From Buddleja alternifolia (lineage: Eukaryota > Streptophyta > Magnoliopsida > Lamiales > Scrophulariaceae), in contig CM033408.1 of assembly GCA_019426215.1 (NCBI GenBank), positions 32,563,409-32,627,408 of the forward strand: a stretch of 64,000 bases of DNA, written 5' to 3'. Below the pieces are notes generated by a model that made no database searches, was not told where the DNA came from, and saw only the letters and a program-made list of their open reading frames with translations. Positions 34,178 to 45,746 of this stretch are shown here, piece after piece. The position numbers and the translations under genes were made by a program. Position 1 is the first letter of the stretch, and the number at the start of each line of letters is the position of its first letter.

Positions 34178-35249
34178 TCATTATTGGTACTAAAATATGA
34201 TTTTGGCTAATTCCAGCTTGTTTCTTGCTTGTTTGGTCGTAGAGGTGTGAAACATCTTGGCCTAAACTTATTTTATACGTCCTTTTTCCACCCTTTCTTC
34301 GATTGTATCCACTTAAGGACTGAAATCACTTAATGCACGAATTAAACACACAAGTGACAAAATCAAGCGATAAATGAACCTAAAACATAAACGCAAAGGG
34401 GCTTAATAACACGTAAAAATGACTCCTATCAATTATGCATCGTATTTTATTAGGAATATAATTTAAGGGGAATCCACCTTATTTATGTCCAAAATATCTT
34501 TGAAAAGTTGTTACAAGTTAACAAATTTAGGAGGAACCTTAAAATTGTACTTGAACCTAATTGTAAGCGTCAATGATCAAAAACTTTCATATGCATGATC
34601 ATCAACGCTCAGTATTATATGTGCATAATATGATTGGACGCTCAAACATAAAATATTTTGATCTCAAGGGCCAACATAAATCTTACTATTGGTATGTGTT
34701 AAGCGTTGAACTTATTCCCTTCAACACTTAATATAAAATTGTTTGTAAATTCATGCATAAATTTTACACGCTTCTTAAAGTAGTGGATAGACTCAAAAGT
34801 CTATTTTGTACTCTATCTACACTTTTCTATTACATCAAACTAGCGGGTAATCAAAAATTTTCAAAATGACGGTTCAAAAATAGCACGTGTTTGTGTACGT
34901 GTCAGTGTACCATCAGGCGTGTGTGTTACACTCTGAATATCCCAAACGTTTTTAAAACTTTAACTCGGATGTCAAATCTTTATATATGGGAGTTACCAAA
35001 TGTAACTTTCCTCTCTTGCTTAAAATTCACATCCGCAGTTAAAATTTTCATGGCTGAGATTAAATAACTTTACACGTGTCTAAATCCTAAAGAGACGAGA
35101 GAACACAAGTTTCAAAAATTCCTTTACTGTGTCATTTAAAACAAATTTTTTGCAAAAAAATTATTCACTATTACTCAAAGCTATCTGCAAAATTACTGTC
35201 TCTCTCTTTTCTTCCAAAAGAAAATCTCAGTTCATCTTTTTCAGTAAAA
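34178..35249 (+). other. Non-coding spacer between pol and the envelope-like region
   Basis: About 1.07 kb without an open frame. It probably holds the promoter or splice acceptor used to express the downstream frame. The left breakpoint of the segmental duplication (34704) falls inside it. Confidence 0.55.
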
Positions 35250-38200
35250 ATGGCACCAAAGAAGTCTACTGCTACTTCTGCCGAGCCTACCATCAAGGTC
35301 ACTAAAGGCCTTGTTGTCGACTGGAAATTTCTGTACGAACAGACTCAGGTTGATCTTACGGAGATCATAGACTCTGTCTCTGAGTCTGGACTAAAAACCT
35401 TCCTCACTAAATACTGCTATATATTTCCTAACGAAGTTGAATTCTTTTGGAAAAATGCCAAACTCTCAGAGGACAAGAAGTCTATCTCTTGTCTCTTCTC
35501 TCTGTCCAAAAAGGAATCTAAGGAATTTGTTCTTACTGCCGACACCATCGCCCAGAACTTCAAACTCCCGAACCAAGGTGCATCTTTGAACTCTGTTACT
35601 GCAGAACAAATAGAAGAAGCCTGGACAAAGATCAACGCTTATGACAACATCCTTTACAAGCCTCATTTCGGGAAGAAGGATATAGTCGCCCGATACAGAC
35701 TATTGGCTGATTTCTGCAGTAAGTTCATTGAATGCAGAGTGGGTACTTTTGACAAGGTAAACCCATTGCAGTTCCAAATGATGACTGCTATACTCCTGGA
35801 TATTAAGATCAATTGGAGTGAATACATTTTCGAAAGATTCAGAGACTGCCTAAACGCTTCAAACAAACCGTATGGTATAATTCTCAGTGATCTACTTTTT
35901 AGAGTTGAATGTGTTAACTCTGCTAGGATTACTCTAACCAAGGCAAAATTCTATGGAAAGAGAATCATCAGCAATTTCTTTCACCCACCCAGAGTTGGAG
36001 GTGCTGCAAGGCCTTTGTCTGAGCGTCAAGTAGTACGCGAAGCGTCAGATGAAGAAACTGAGCGTCCAGCTCCAGAAGAAGCCGTGGAGCATCCGGCTGC
36101 TACAAAGAAGAGGGCTCCCAGAAAGCCCAAGCCTCAAGCTATTCCGTCTCCTCACAAGGATGATGAGGAAACAGACGAAGACGAGGAGGACAAGATTCCT
36201 CTAGTTAGGCAGAGGAAATTGGAAGGCATTATTAAACAAATTGATTTTGAGGAACCAATTGCCGCTTCTTCCGCTCCAACGCTGAATCTCATTGAAAAAG
36301 TCAACGTCAAAAAGATTTTCAAGCGTTCCAGGACAAGTAAGCGTCAAGATGCTCCTGTTCCGGAAAAGCCTGAGATGGTTAAACCAAGTGCTTAAGTTGC
36401 TGTTCAGACAAGCTCTCAGGGTAAGTTTATTTCTTCCCACATCATTTCTATTCCTACTCTGTAGAAGATCCTGCTCTTATAGAGGATAATTCTTGTGCTA
36501 CAGCTTTAGTTCCAGCTGCTGCTGAAGCATCAATAGACGTCCATCTGGATGTTGAGATGACTGATGTTGTGGATATTGCCAAAGACATTGCCGCCGATGC
36601 TGCTGAAATTGAAACCGAAGAACCTCCTCCCAAAGAGGTTCAAACATCAACTATTGTCCCAGTTATAACAGAGGCACGCTCAGAAGGTCAGAACGTTGCT
36701 GAAGATGTTACTATTCCCCAGTACTTCTTCAAGCTGGACCCACTGAAAATGATTGATCAGTCAATCAACTACATGCCTCCAGCGCTCAAAGAAGATTTCA
36801 TCACAGCAGGATATAATAAAGAAAGATACATAGTTGCTGAGGATGAAATAGCCTCGCTGATTGAGTTTGATCGGTCCATTCGCGACACTTTGTTCGACTC
36901 ACAATTTACATCAGCCGAGAAGGCATATTATCTGGCTGTTCAGCTTGGGAAAACTCCCAGTCAGATTCCTACTTCTATTGCTCTCCAAGAAAAAAGGAAA
37001 GGAGGTAGGACTCCACTATGTGATGTGGATCTAGCTTATTATCGAGAATTTGGACACAGCAAGCCCACTGGCTTTGCTCTGAAGTATTTTAACATCAGAG
37101 CGTATGATCCTTTTCGCCCAACCTTTCTCAACCCATCAGAGGCAGTGTTAAATAGAGAAAGGTACACTCACTTTTCCCATGTCGCAAACAGTAAAGAAAA
37201 TAAGCGTTTAGTTAATCCCCTTCATCTCTGGAAGAACAAAAGTGTTCATGCTGGTGAGCGTCTAGCATCCTTATCTGATATGATCCAAGCTGAGGCTGAT
37301 GCGTACTTTGACAGTGTTTGGAACGCCAGCTATCAAACAGACAAACACCATTTTGAATCCATCAGGGATATTCACCACGAGGGCATTTGAGCGCTAATAA
37401 ATGCAGGTGCTGACTATTGCATGAGTGAAGTAAATTGGTGTGAATCGTATGTTGGCCATCAGTTTTCCTTTCAAGAATTAGTCAAAGCTCCTCATCTATT
37501 TGGCATAGGCATGCATGACAAGAGACGTCAATTTGCCAAGTATTGCCTTGAGAAGCGTCAAGAGAGAGTTGGGCTTTTGACAAGTTACCCGAAGTTCATC
37601 AACAGATAGAACTATTTCTACGACAAGCGCTGCACAGATTTTCCATCACTCCTCTTCAGTTCAACGCTCAAGCGTCCACCAGTGGTAGTTCATCAACTTT
37701 TTGCTTGAACTTCTCTCCAAGTCACTGTGATGACAACATCCGATTGATGATGAAGATCATGGCTCTCATTCCTCACTTCGACAAGATCTTCACTGAAAAT
37801 CTACGGAAGCCCAATGGCTCGAGGATTCGCAACTTCCAAGGTTATCCACTTCTACCTTCTATCAGACAGGAAGTAAGCGATCATTATGCCTACGTTCTGT
37901 CTTTGCTTGAACGCAATCAAGGCATAGCACGAGCAGTGTATCCGTATTTGGAAGACTATTACAGCATGTACGTACCAAAAGCTCACAAATTCGAGCGTCT
38001 TCCTACGGATCGGATTATTGGATTTTCTTTGCATTACAGCCCAGATACTTTATTTTTCATCCTGAAGCCGCGATCAAAGATCTTTCCAAACCACGTATTG
38101 GACATCATGGGTCCAATGTATGTCCGAACACGAGACAGTCATCTTCGCACCTTTATTTAAGGGACTTGCATCTCTCTCTCAAGACTGACTGAACTTCTGA

Positions 38201-39380
38201 AACCTGCTTCAGATTCCTATGCAAATCTTGCTAATTGGAACTTTCAATTCGATAATTTCTGCCAAACCGAGTCAGCGCTTGAGGAAGCGCCTATAAAGTT
38301 GATTGAAGAATCTGCACCAGCGTCCGTCTCAGCAGTTGCAAGCATTCCAGGGTCTGCTGAAGAACTTGTTCAAGAGTCTCCACCAGAGGATACTCCTGAC
38401 GCTTCTGAACACGTTGCTGATATGGCTGAGGATCCTCAATTCGATGTACGCGGTACAGTTTTTGATCCTGCATACCAATCTCGCCTTGACTCACTCAAGC
38501 ATACATCCAGATTTAAGCGACCAGCTCCTCAAGCGGTTCCTTAGGATGTGGGTCAAGATTTTGGACCTTTGTTGAAATCAGTCTTAGAGAAGGTGAGCAA
38601 TCACGCTACTCAGAATGAAGAATCCCTCCATTGGATCAAGACTAATTTGGCAAAGATTGAATCTCAAACTATGAGCGCCCAGAGTGCTCATATGCGTTGT
38701 TTTGCTCAGGCGGCAGTTGGTGAGTGTCGCAGAGAATTTCAAGAAATGAATGATGCTACTCGGGCCAACCAACTAGCTACGAAAGAACACTTTGAGAAGC
38801 GCCTAGACAACTTAGAGACTTCACTGACTGATGCTACCAGCGCCAAGCTACTCGCACTGCAGGAAAGTTTTGACAAGCGTCTGGATGATCTTATAGCGTC
38901 AATGTCTCAGATTGCTAATCAGGTCAGCCTACTCATAGAGCATTTTCTAAAGGTTGATGATGGCAATAAGGGGGAAGGGGAGAAGAGGAAAGCATCCAGT
39001 TCAAGAGCTTCCAGCCCTCCGCTCAAGCATCAAACTTTCTTTCAACTATTGCCAGTACCTTCAAGGGCATTGTCTGAACAGTTTGATGTTCCATTCTCTA
39101 GAACGTCTATTCCAGAGCCTTCTGACCCGAAGATCATTGCTAAAGAGCAAAATAAGTCAGACTTCATTAGAGCGTTCAGAGTATGCCTAAGGATGATTGG
39201 CATCAACCCAGTTGAATAGGATAAGCAATTTGTTGCTTATAAAAAGAGACAACAAGAAGAAAAGAAGACAATAATAAATAAAGAACATTCCGCCATGATT
39301 AGGCTTGAAGAAAATATTTCAGAAGCAATCAAGGCTGAGGTAAACAGAAGACTCAACGCTCAAGAAGAAGATGATGATTA
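35250..39380 (+). pseudogene. SIRE envelope-like region, copy A (interrupted)
   Basis: First frame 35250-36395 (381 residues, MAPKKSTATSAEP) has a globular part (about residues 20-250: LKTFLTKYCYIFPNEVEFFW, LTADTIAQNFKLPNQGAS, KPYGIILSDLLF). It resembles the plant transposon protein fold found in envelope-like genes of SIRE and some gypsy elements (from memory). A charged Pro/Ala-rich tail follows. After an in-frame TAA (36393) come frames 36557-37390, 37421-37609, 37705-38160 and 38548-39219. The last has a coiled coil (about 38600-38950) and a basic KRKASSSRASS patch. The TGA at 37388 and the later breaks are shared with copy B, so they predate the duplication. No signal peptide or convincing transmembrane helix is visible. 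Function unknown. Confidence 0.6.
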
Positions 39381-39613
39381 AGAGCTGCTGTTTACTTTTC
39401 ATTATCCATATTCTTGTCTCTTTTGTATTATTTTTATGTAGTTGTAAAATGCTTGAACTATCAGTAATATATATATATATATATAAAATGTATTTTCAGT
39501 TGAAACATCTCGTTGAAGCGTAATTAACTTTAACTAACTTTTACTAACCAAAGCTAACTTTCTTTTTAGCTGTCTAACTCTTGAACTATAAGAGAGTAAG
39601 TATTGCCATCATC

Positions 39614-39627
39614 AAAAAGGGGAAAAT
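39614..39627 (+). other. Polypurine tract of SIRE copy A
   Basis: AAAAAGGGGAAAAT sits directly before the 3' LTR, the position used to prime plus-strand DNA. The same tract precedes the copy B LTR at 59498-59511. Confidence 0.85.
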
Positions 39628-41155
39628 TGTTAGGAATTTCATGTTAGAAGTTTTGATGATGACAATTAAGATTTTATGCTAGACCCCAAAATATGTAAGT
39701 TTGATTTTATTTAGAAATCATGTATAAGCTTTGAAGCGTTAGAATTGTAATAGGCTTTGCTTTGTTTTATTCTAGATTGTTAGGCTAAGTATTCTTAGGC
39801 TGAGCGTCTGATAAATTCTGAGCGAGTTTATCAGTAGTTAAGTTCGAAGACTCAAGCGCTTGAAGTCTGAATGAAGATAAAAATTCCAAGCGTCCAAACT
39901 ATAAGCTGTATCAAGAGTTTATTAGGACAGAAGTTATTCAAGGATGAATGAGCGTCTATCAATGACTAATTTCACTTGAATTTATTTCTAAGTCCAGAAG
40001 GAGTTTAATGCAAATATTCTCAATGCATTAAGTGTCAACGGACATTTAATTCAAATGCATTAAATGCTGATAAGACCATTAAATATGATAAGCTCTTTCA
40101 AACGTACGGAGAAGCCACCCATTGGACTGTCAACTTTCACAGACTGCAGCACCAACTTTTGTGCAGTAGATTTTCAGGAAAAAGGACAAAAGTTGTTCAC
40201 TCGCGGAAATGAGAGACACGCGCCTGTGCATGTGTCAAACGGACACTTTTTTCAAGAATGCCTAAAAATAGGACTTCAACAACAAGCCAAAAACTCCGAT
40301 CAATTCCAAGCCAAATTGTTGTTGCATTGAAGTATCATTCCTTAAACTCTCAAAAAAGCCAGAATATTCAAGAAAAAATTCTCTTTGCTTTTCTTCAAAT
40401 TCTGAGACAGTCAACCAATTTCTCAAACACTCTTTTAGGAGAAACCTATATTACTATTGAGATATTCACAGTTGTTTGAACTTTATCAAAATCAAACAAA
40501 CCATTTAGAAAAACCCCATCCAAGCCTCGCAATCTGTGTGAAGTCGAAGTTGGATACTTGCATTATTTCTGAGTGAAAGAAGCAAGATGATAGAAGTGCC
40601 TTGGAGCAGAAATCTGTGTGATCAAGGAGCTCAAGTCATCAACATCCATCTCTCCCTAATTTGTAGAAGATTCTGTGTGATTCTTCGAGAATCATTTTAG
40701 TGGATTATCTCCGAGTTCAAGGAGAAGAAACATGTAGTTGGGATTACACCACCCAACGAACCTACATTGTGTTATTTACTTTACAGTCAATTTTCTTATT
40801 ATCATATCATTGCATAAATTGATTAAGTAAAACACAATCAAAAGCTAAGCAACTAAGAAACACCTTGTGATGCTGAAGCTTTCAAAAGAGAAGACTCTAA
40901 AATCATTCCGCTGTGCTAACACTGATCAAAGAAGTGAATGTTTAAACCTATTTGGTTATGATATTCAAATCTTGAAATCTAAGTTAACTTTCTAAAAACA
41001 GTCTTCAAGTAAACGCTTAGTTAAGCATCTACATTTCAAGCGTCCAAAACCATTTTAATATGAATAATTTTGAAGTCGAAAAAGACTTCAGGGTCTATTC
41101 AACCTCTCCCCCCCCCCCCCTTCTAGACCCTTTCGTATGCCACTTGGGACCAACA
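39628..41155 (+). repeat. 3' LTR of SIRE copy A
   Basis: 1528 bp, closely similar to 27620-29160 and almost identical (a handful of substitutions by eye) to the LTR at 59512-61043. Confidence 0.92.
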
Positions 41156-41160
41156 CACAC

Positions 41161-41636
41161 CCTTATTCGGTTGGTCATATCTAGATAACTCCAAAAATAA
41201 GAGATGAAGTTGTAAAGCTACTTTAAGTGATTAGAGGGAGGGTGCAATTGTAATAACGGATAAAATATGTTAATTTTTCGAATCTCCGAATTTTTTTTGT
41301 AACTCGTAAACAATACATGCGTTGCAGGTGAATCATATGATTTCGTTAAAATAATTCATATACATATATATTGTTTAACTTGATAAAATCTAAAACTTAA
41401 ACAATAACTCATCAACTAATGAATCATCATCTAATAAACTATAATTATTTGAAAATTTAATAATTAATTGGTATGAAAGGTTGAAAAAAACCTAATTTAA
41501 TTGGATATTGAAATTTAAATAATAGTGTAACTATACATAAATTCTTATGTAAATTGATGTTTCACTTACATGTTGTCTTGTTAATTTTGATGGATTAAGC
41601 GTTTCACTTTTTCTTTTCTCTCTTTGGGTTATGTGT
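41161..41636. other. Flank of the SIRE element, nothing recognised
   Basis: AT-rich DNA beyond the target duplication. It recurs at 61049-61522, which shows that the later duplication carried SIRE-external DNA. Confidence 0.6.
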
Positions 41637-41644
41637 GTATTTAA

Positions 41645-42192
41645 TGGGGGTGTACACAGTCGGGTTCGGGCGGTTTTATGCAAAGAGATCAACCCACCCG
41701 ACATGTGTGGTTTGACAAAATATCAAATCGAAACTTCATAATTATCTTTTCAAATTGAGTAGTTCGGGTTGCTCGGGTTGAAGATATTTAGCAATTGGGT
41801 TGGCTAGTTTTCGAATTATAGTAATTATTTTTTCTACTTTAAATCAAATAAAAAATAAAAACAAGTGTTCAAACAAGGTATTCAATTTTTTTGCCCAAAT
41901 AAAAAGTAAAGTGTTACATGAATATGAATAAAACCACTCTTGTTAGAAAGTATATTATTTTCAAAACTTGGTATTAATCTTTAACTATATATAGATATAT
42001 ATGTGCAACATATATAACTAGCGGTCGGGTTGCGGGTTGCAATTATTAAATCCACCACCCGACTCGAAAGTGGAGGGCTGCAACATTTTCAAACCGCCAC
42101 TATTATTTAAAAGAATTTAACCATCGATTTTCGGGCGGGTCAGCTTGGTTTGAGCGGTTCGGGCGGGTTGTGCGGGTCTATATACACCCCTA
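41645..42192. mobile_element. hAT-type MITE, copy A
   Basis: 548 bp with inverted ends TGGGGGTGTACACAG.. and ..CTATATACACCCCTA, flanked by the 8-bp duplication GTATTTAA (41637-41644, 42193-42200). The outer 100-150 bp are rich in CGGGTTCGGGCGGG on the plus strand, a style common in plant hAT MITEs. No frame. Confidence 0.85.
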
Positions 42193-42200
42193 GTATTTAA

Positions 42201-44704
42201 AATAGTCTTTTTATTATGGTTCAAAAACTGAATACTTGTACATAGTATCTTTTGTTTCTTAATTTTGATTATTTTTGTTATTTCTCCATTTCTAAAGTCA
42301 TCGTAGCATGTTTTTTCTCAAAATCATTCGACGTGTCTCCATTTTGAAAATCAATTTTATTCTCCACAAGTCACAATAGGTTTGCATAGATGATATTTAT
42401 ATATTGAATGTGTCCTTTTCATTTATAAGATTATATTTTATTGATAAAAATAAAGAAGAAGTAAAAAATACGTATGTTGCACATAAAAAGTTAATGCATA
42501 AATAATAGAAAAAATAATTAAAACATAGTGAGGAATATTTTTTTCTTTTCTTAACTTGATAATTGTTGTTATCGTATTTTCATTTTCAATTGGTAGTTCT
42601 ATTTCTCGGAACAAAGCGTTAGTCATATTTTAATAATATTTTTCTATTAATATTGATGATTTAGTTTTAAATATATTGGGTATAGTGTTAACCATGTTCA
42701 TTTATGTTTCCAAAATTTTTTAAAAAAATATATTTGGTAATATTTGCAATGTTTGTTTATGTTTTCAAAAATAATTTTCTTTTTATGAATTATAACTTTT
42801 TGAAAATTTTATCCACAACACATTTTCAACTAAAACTACATTGTTTTCAAATTCAATTTTATAATTCCAATTTTTCCTATATAACTACCTATAAATCAAT
42901 AAATTCATCACCTCACATTGTCTTTCATAAATAATTATATACTTCAATTACTCTTTTATATTTCGTTCTTACTTAACTATTTCTTTAATTAATCATATAA
43001 TCATTATCAAAATAACTAACTTAATCATTCTACACATCATATATTAACACATCACATTTGATTTGACACATGCTACTAATTCCAAGCGAAAAACATAAAT
43101 AAACACAACCAAAATCATATTATTTTCACCCGAATAGTTGAACACCTGTAAAGCACGTTTTCCAAAGAATCTTCTAAAATTCAACCGAAAAACATAAACA
43201 AACATCGCTGTATAAGAGTTTTGCAATTATTGAATATACATTTATAATATTTGAAGGTAATAAAATGAAAAACATCATTCTACTCAAATTCTTGAATAAG
43301 CTATTTAAAGGGACTAAATTAAACAATAATAATACACTTTAGTAGAGGGGATTCGTAAAGTTTATGATTTCCTAAAATATAAATGATATTATAAATTTAT
43401 AAATTTAATATGAAATAAATACATAAATCATATTATATGTCATATTGTTCGTCAAATGTCCTACTCAAACTAATTTAAAGCAAATATTTTAATCAATCTT
43501 TATATTACTTATCACAATTTGTAGCTTTTAAGAACATGAGAAAAAATTATGATATTCAATTAAAAATTCATTATTTCTACACAAATTCATTGCTATTCAT
43601 TGCTTGAATATAGAAAGAATGAGCACCTACTAAACCTCTATATGCAATATTTTTTTACTGTTCTTTAGTTCTATTCAAGAATAGTATGCAGTTAAATTTG
43701 AAGAAAAATTAAGAGATGCGGTTTAATGTTTTTTACCTAAAAATCGTATACATGTTAATATCTTGAAAAACTTAGTTCATATTTTTTGTGTTTTAATTTC
43801 AATCAAGGTACATGCAACATTTGAAAGAAAACAAATCACAAGAGTAATAATTTTGATCATTAAAATTACAAGGACAATATGCATGTAAGATCTGGAGAAA
43901 CTGCATAAGATTTATAGTGTTAATCTTTCTTTCGTGAGTTTTTTTTTTTTTTGTCTTGAGACAAAAGGGAAGAAGATTTGAGGTTTTGAATGAAAACAAT
44001 TTTGAATAAGTTTTTCTATTTTAATAAATTATAAAATCAGTAGTCACGTCTCTCTGAATGTCTTCTACATTGCTTAAAGTTCCTTCTTCTTTAGAAATAG
44101 TTTTTCCAAAAGAAAAACATAAACAAAAAGAAAATTAGGGAACTTAGAGAAATAGAAAATAAAATTAAAATAATGTTCAGTGGTAATTAAGACAATTGCA
44201 TGATAAGAAAAGGGGGTAAATGTTATTTTACATACTTGAGGGGGTAATTGGTACAATATATCAACTCATTAACTCAGTATAGTATTAGTAATATATATTT
44301 TATCATTTTAAGATTTTATTTTTTTGGCTAAACATTTTATCATTTCACGAATAGAAGATATTAGGGTCATTCTTGGTGGCACCAGGAGTATAGCTCCAGG
44401 CCACTTTCCTCTAATTGCCCAATGGTCCAGCCTTTTTTAAAAATATTACAAATTGGTCCTCATAGTTTTTAACATTTTTATAAAGGTGACAAATATATAT
44501 AAAATAAACAGTGTTACCAAATTTTTATTATTTAACGAGTTAAGCATTCTATTTTGAAATTCTCATGTAAGAGGGTTGCTTCATAAATCCGGTTGCTTCA
44601 TTAACGAAGACTTATATTGGATCTGGAGTAAAGTACCTATCTTACCCTGTTGAAATTTAAAATATAGTCTTAACTTATTTAATAATTTAAACTTAAAAAC
44701 ACCA
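42201..44704. other. AT-rich DNA, no gene; possible old fold-back remnants
   Basis: No coding content. TGTTTATTTATGTTTTC-like phrases occur on the plus strand at about 42690-42760 and on the minus strand at about 43085-43205, which could be the arms of a decayed inverted-repeat element. The part up to 44110 recurs at 62087-64000. Confidence 0.4.
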
Positions 44705-44787
44705 TTATGATAAATAGCTCAAGAAAACCTTTCTGATGTAGAAGATCAGATTAAACTGCGACCACAGAGCATACTCAGAATACTCAA

Positions 44788-44799
44788 GCTCTGATACCA
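44788..44799 (-). other. Pararetroviral primer-binding site (initiator tRNA-Met)
   Basis: The minus strand reads TGGTATCAGAGC. Caulimovirids start minus-strand DNA synthesis here, downstream of the pregenomic RNA leader, and the order promoter-leader-primer site is preserved. Copia elements use the same tRNA, but no LTR ends next to this site. Confidence 0.7.
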
Positions 44800-45177
44800 T
44801 TTTGCTTGCACTGGGGGGAATTATCCCGCACAATTTGTCTCCCGACCAGTAACACCGAGACGGTAAACAAATTCTTCCTAAAGCAGTATCAGATATTATT
44901 GGAAACAATAATTTGTACAGCGGAAACATATTTTTGAGACGATGAAAAGGTAGAATGTTACTACTGTTCATCATCATTTTTTATTTTTTATTTGTTTTTC
45001 GAGCATTTTTACTGTTTTTGGATTTTCGATTTTTAATGTTTTTGTATTTTTTGACCATGAGAGAGTTATAACATTTTTAAATAGTAGGGGAATCCCGTCC
45101 CTAGGGGTAAACTACTCACTATGCATTTTAATAAAGCATAAAAACTTACAAGAGATTTTTGCACACAAAGTAGATAT

Positions 45178-45183
45178 TTTATT
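45178..45183 (-). terminator. Putative pararetroviral poly(A) signal
   Basis: AATAAA on the minus strand about 90 bases downstream of the TATA box. Caulimovirids carry their poly(A) signal just inside the transcript start so that the RNA is terminally redundant; the spacing is compatible. Confidence 0.45.
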
Positions 45184-45270
45184 ACAAGAAAAGAGGAGAG
45201 ATTCTCTAGCAACCAAGAAGTGTGGGTTGGAGAATGTCAAGGTGCGAGTTTACAATATGAGTAATGAGGT

Positions 45271-45280
45271 CCTTATATAG
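45271..45280 (-). promoter_or_regulatory. TATA box of the pararetroviral pregenomic promoter
   Basis: CTATATAAGG on the minus strand lies between the end of the transactivator gene and the leader, where the 35S-type promoter sits in this family. Core promoter sequence looks intact; activity in the plant genome is unknown. Confidence 0.6.
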
Positions 45281-45746
45281 GCCTCGGACATGAAAGAAAT
45301 TACAACAAATTGAAGAGAGATTTGGCATCCGAACTACCATTATTACAAACAGTGTCTAAACAGTAAAAAGTACATAGGTGGCAATAGTAAACATTTAATA
45401 TGGTACAAAAGTTGCTGAGATTGTTGCTTTGAATTCAGTGCCTTGTTTGATAGCTGAATTATTGCTGCAAATTATTGTCCTTGCTGCTGATACATTTATG
45501 ACTTTTGTCTGGGAGATGCATTATTTTGCTGAAACTTTGAATGCTGTCTTCATGAGCTGTCTCTTAAATTTGTCTTGTAGCTGAATTATTGGTGCTGCTA
45601 ACCATTATTGCTGAACTGTTGAAGCTTTTGTCTTCTAGTATGTATCTCGACTGGTTCCTTCTAGATCTGGATTATATTCTGAATCAGGATTATACATATC
45701 AGGATTATATCTTGATGGGTATTCCACACTTGTCATTGCTCTTTTC

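Larger units (their letters stand above)
27620..41155 (+). mobile_element. Full-length SIRE-type Copia retrotransposon (copy A), 13.5 kb
   Basis: LTRs at 27620-29160 and 39628-41155 begin TGTTAGGAATTTCATG and end GGGACCAACA, flanked by the 5-bp duplication CACAC (27615-27619, 41156-41160). The primer site TGGTATCAGAGC at 29163-29174 is complementary to initiator tRNA-Met, and the polypurine tract AAAAAGGGGAAAAT is at 39614-39627. Order: gag with zinc knuckle, integrase, RT, RNase H, then 5 kb including an envelope-like open region. Large size, long LTRs and an extra 3' region mark the SIRE/Maximus lineage. The LTRs differ by a few percent and pol has several stops, so it is old and inactive. 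Confidence 0.93.

Noticed and set aside
36421..36464. GTAAGT...GTAG segment that would restore frame if spliced
   Set aside because: 44 bp is below the usual minimum plant intron length and copy B reads through it; mentioned only as an alternative.
39467..39485. AT microsatellite and other dinucleotide runs as possible regulatory sites
   Set aside because: Simple repeats common in AT-rich plant DNA; no evidence of function.
44340..44410. Near-palindrome GTGGCACCAGGAG..CTCCAGGCCAC
   Set aside because: Single short imperfect inverted repeat without target duplication or relatives seen in the window.
44705..44977. 90-residue minus-strand frame over the pararetroviral leader
   Set aside because: It spans the primer-binding site and leader, where non-coding sequence is expected, and has no known motif.
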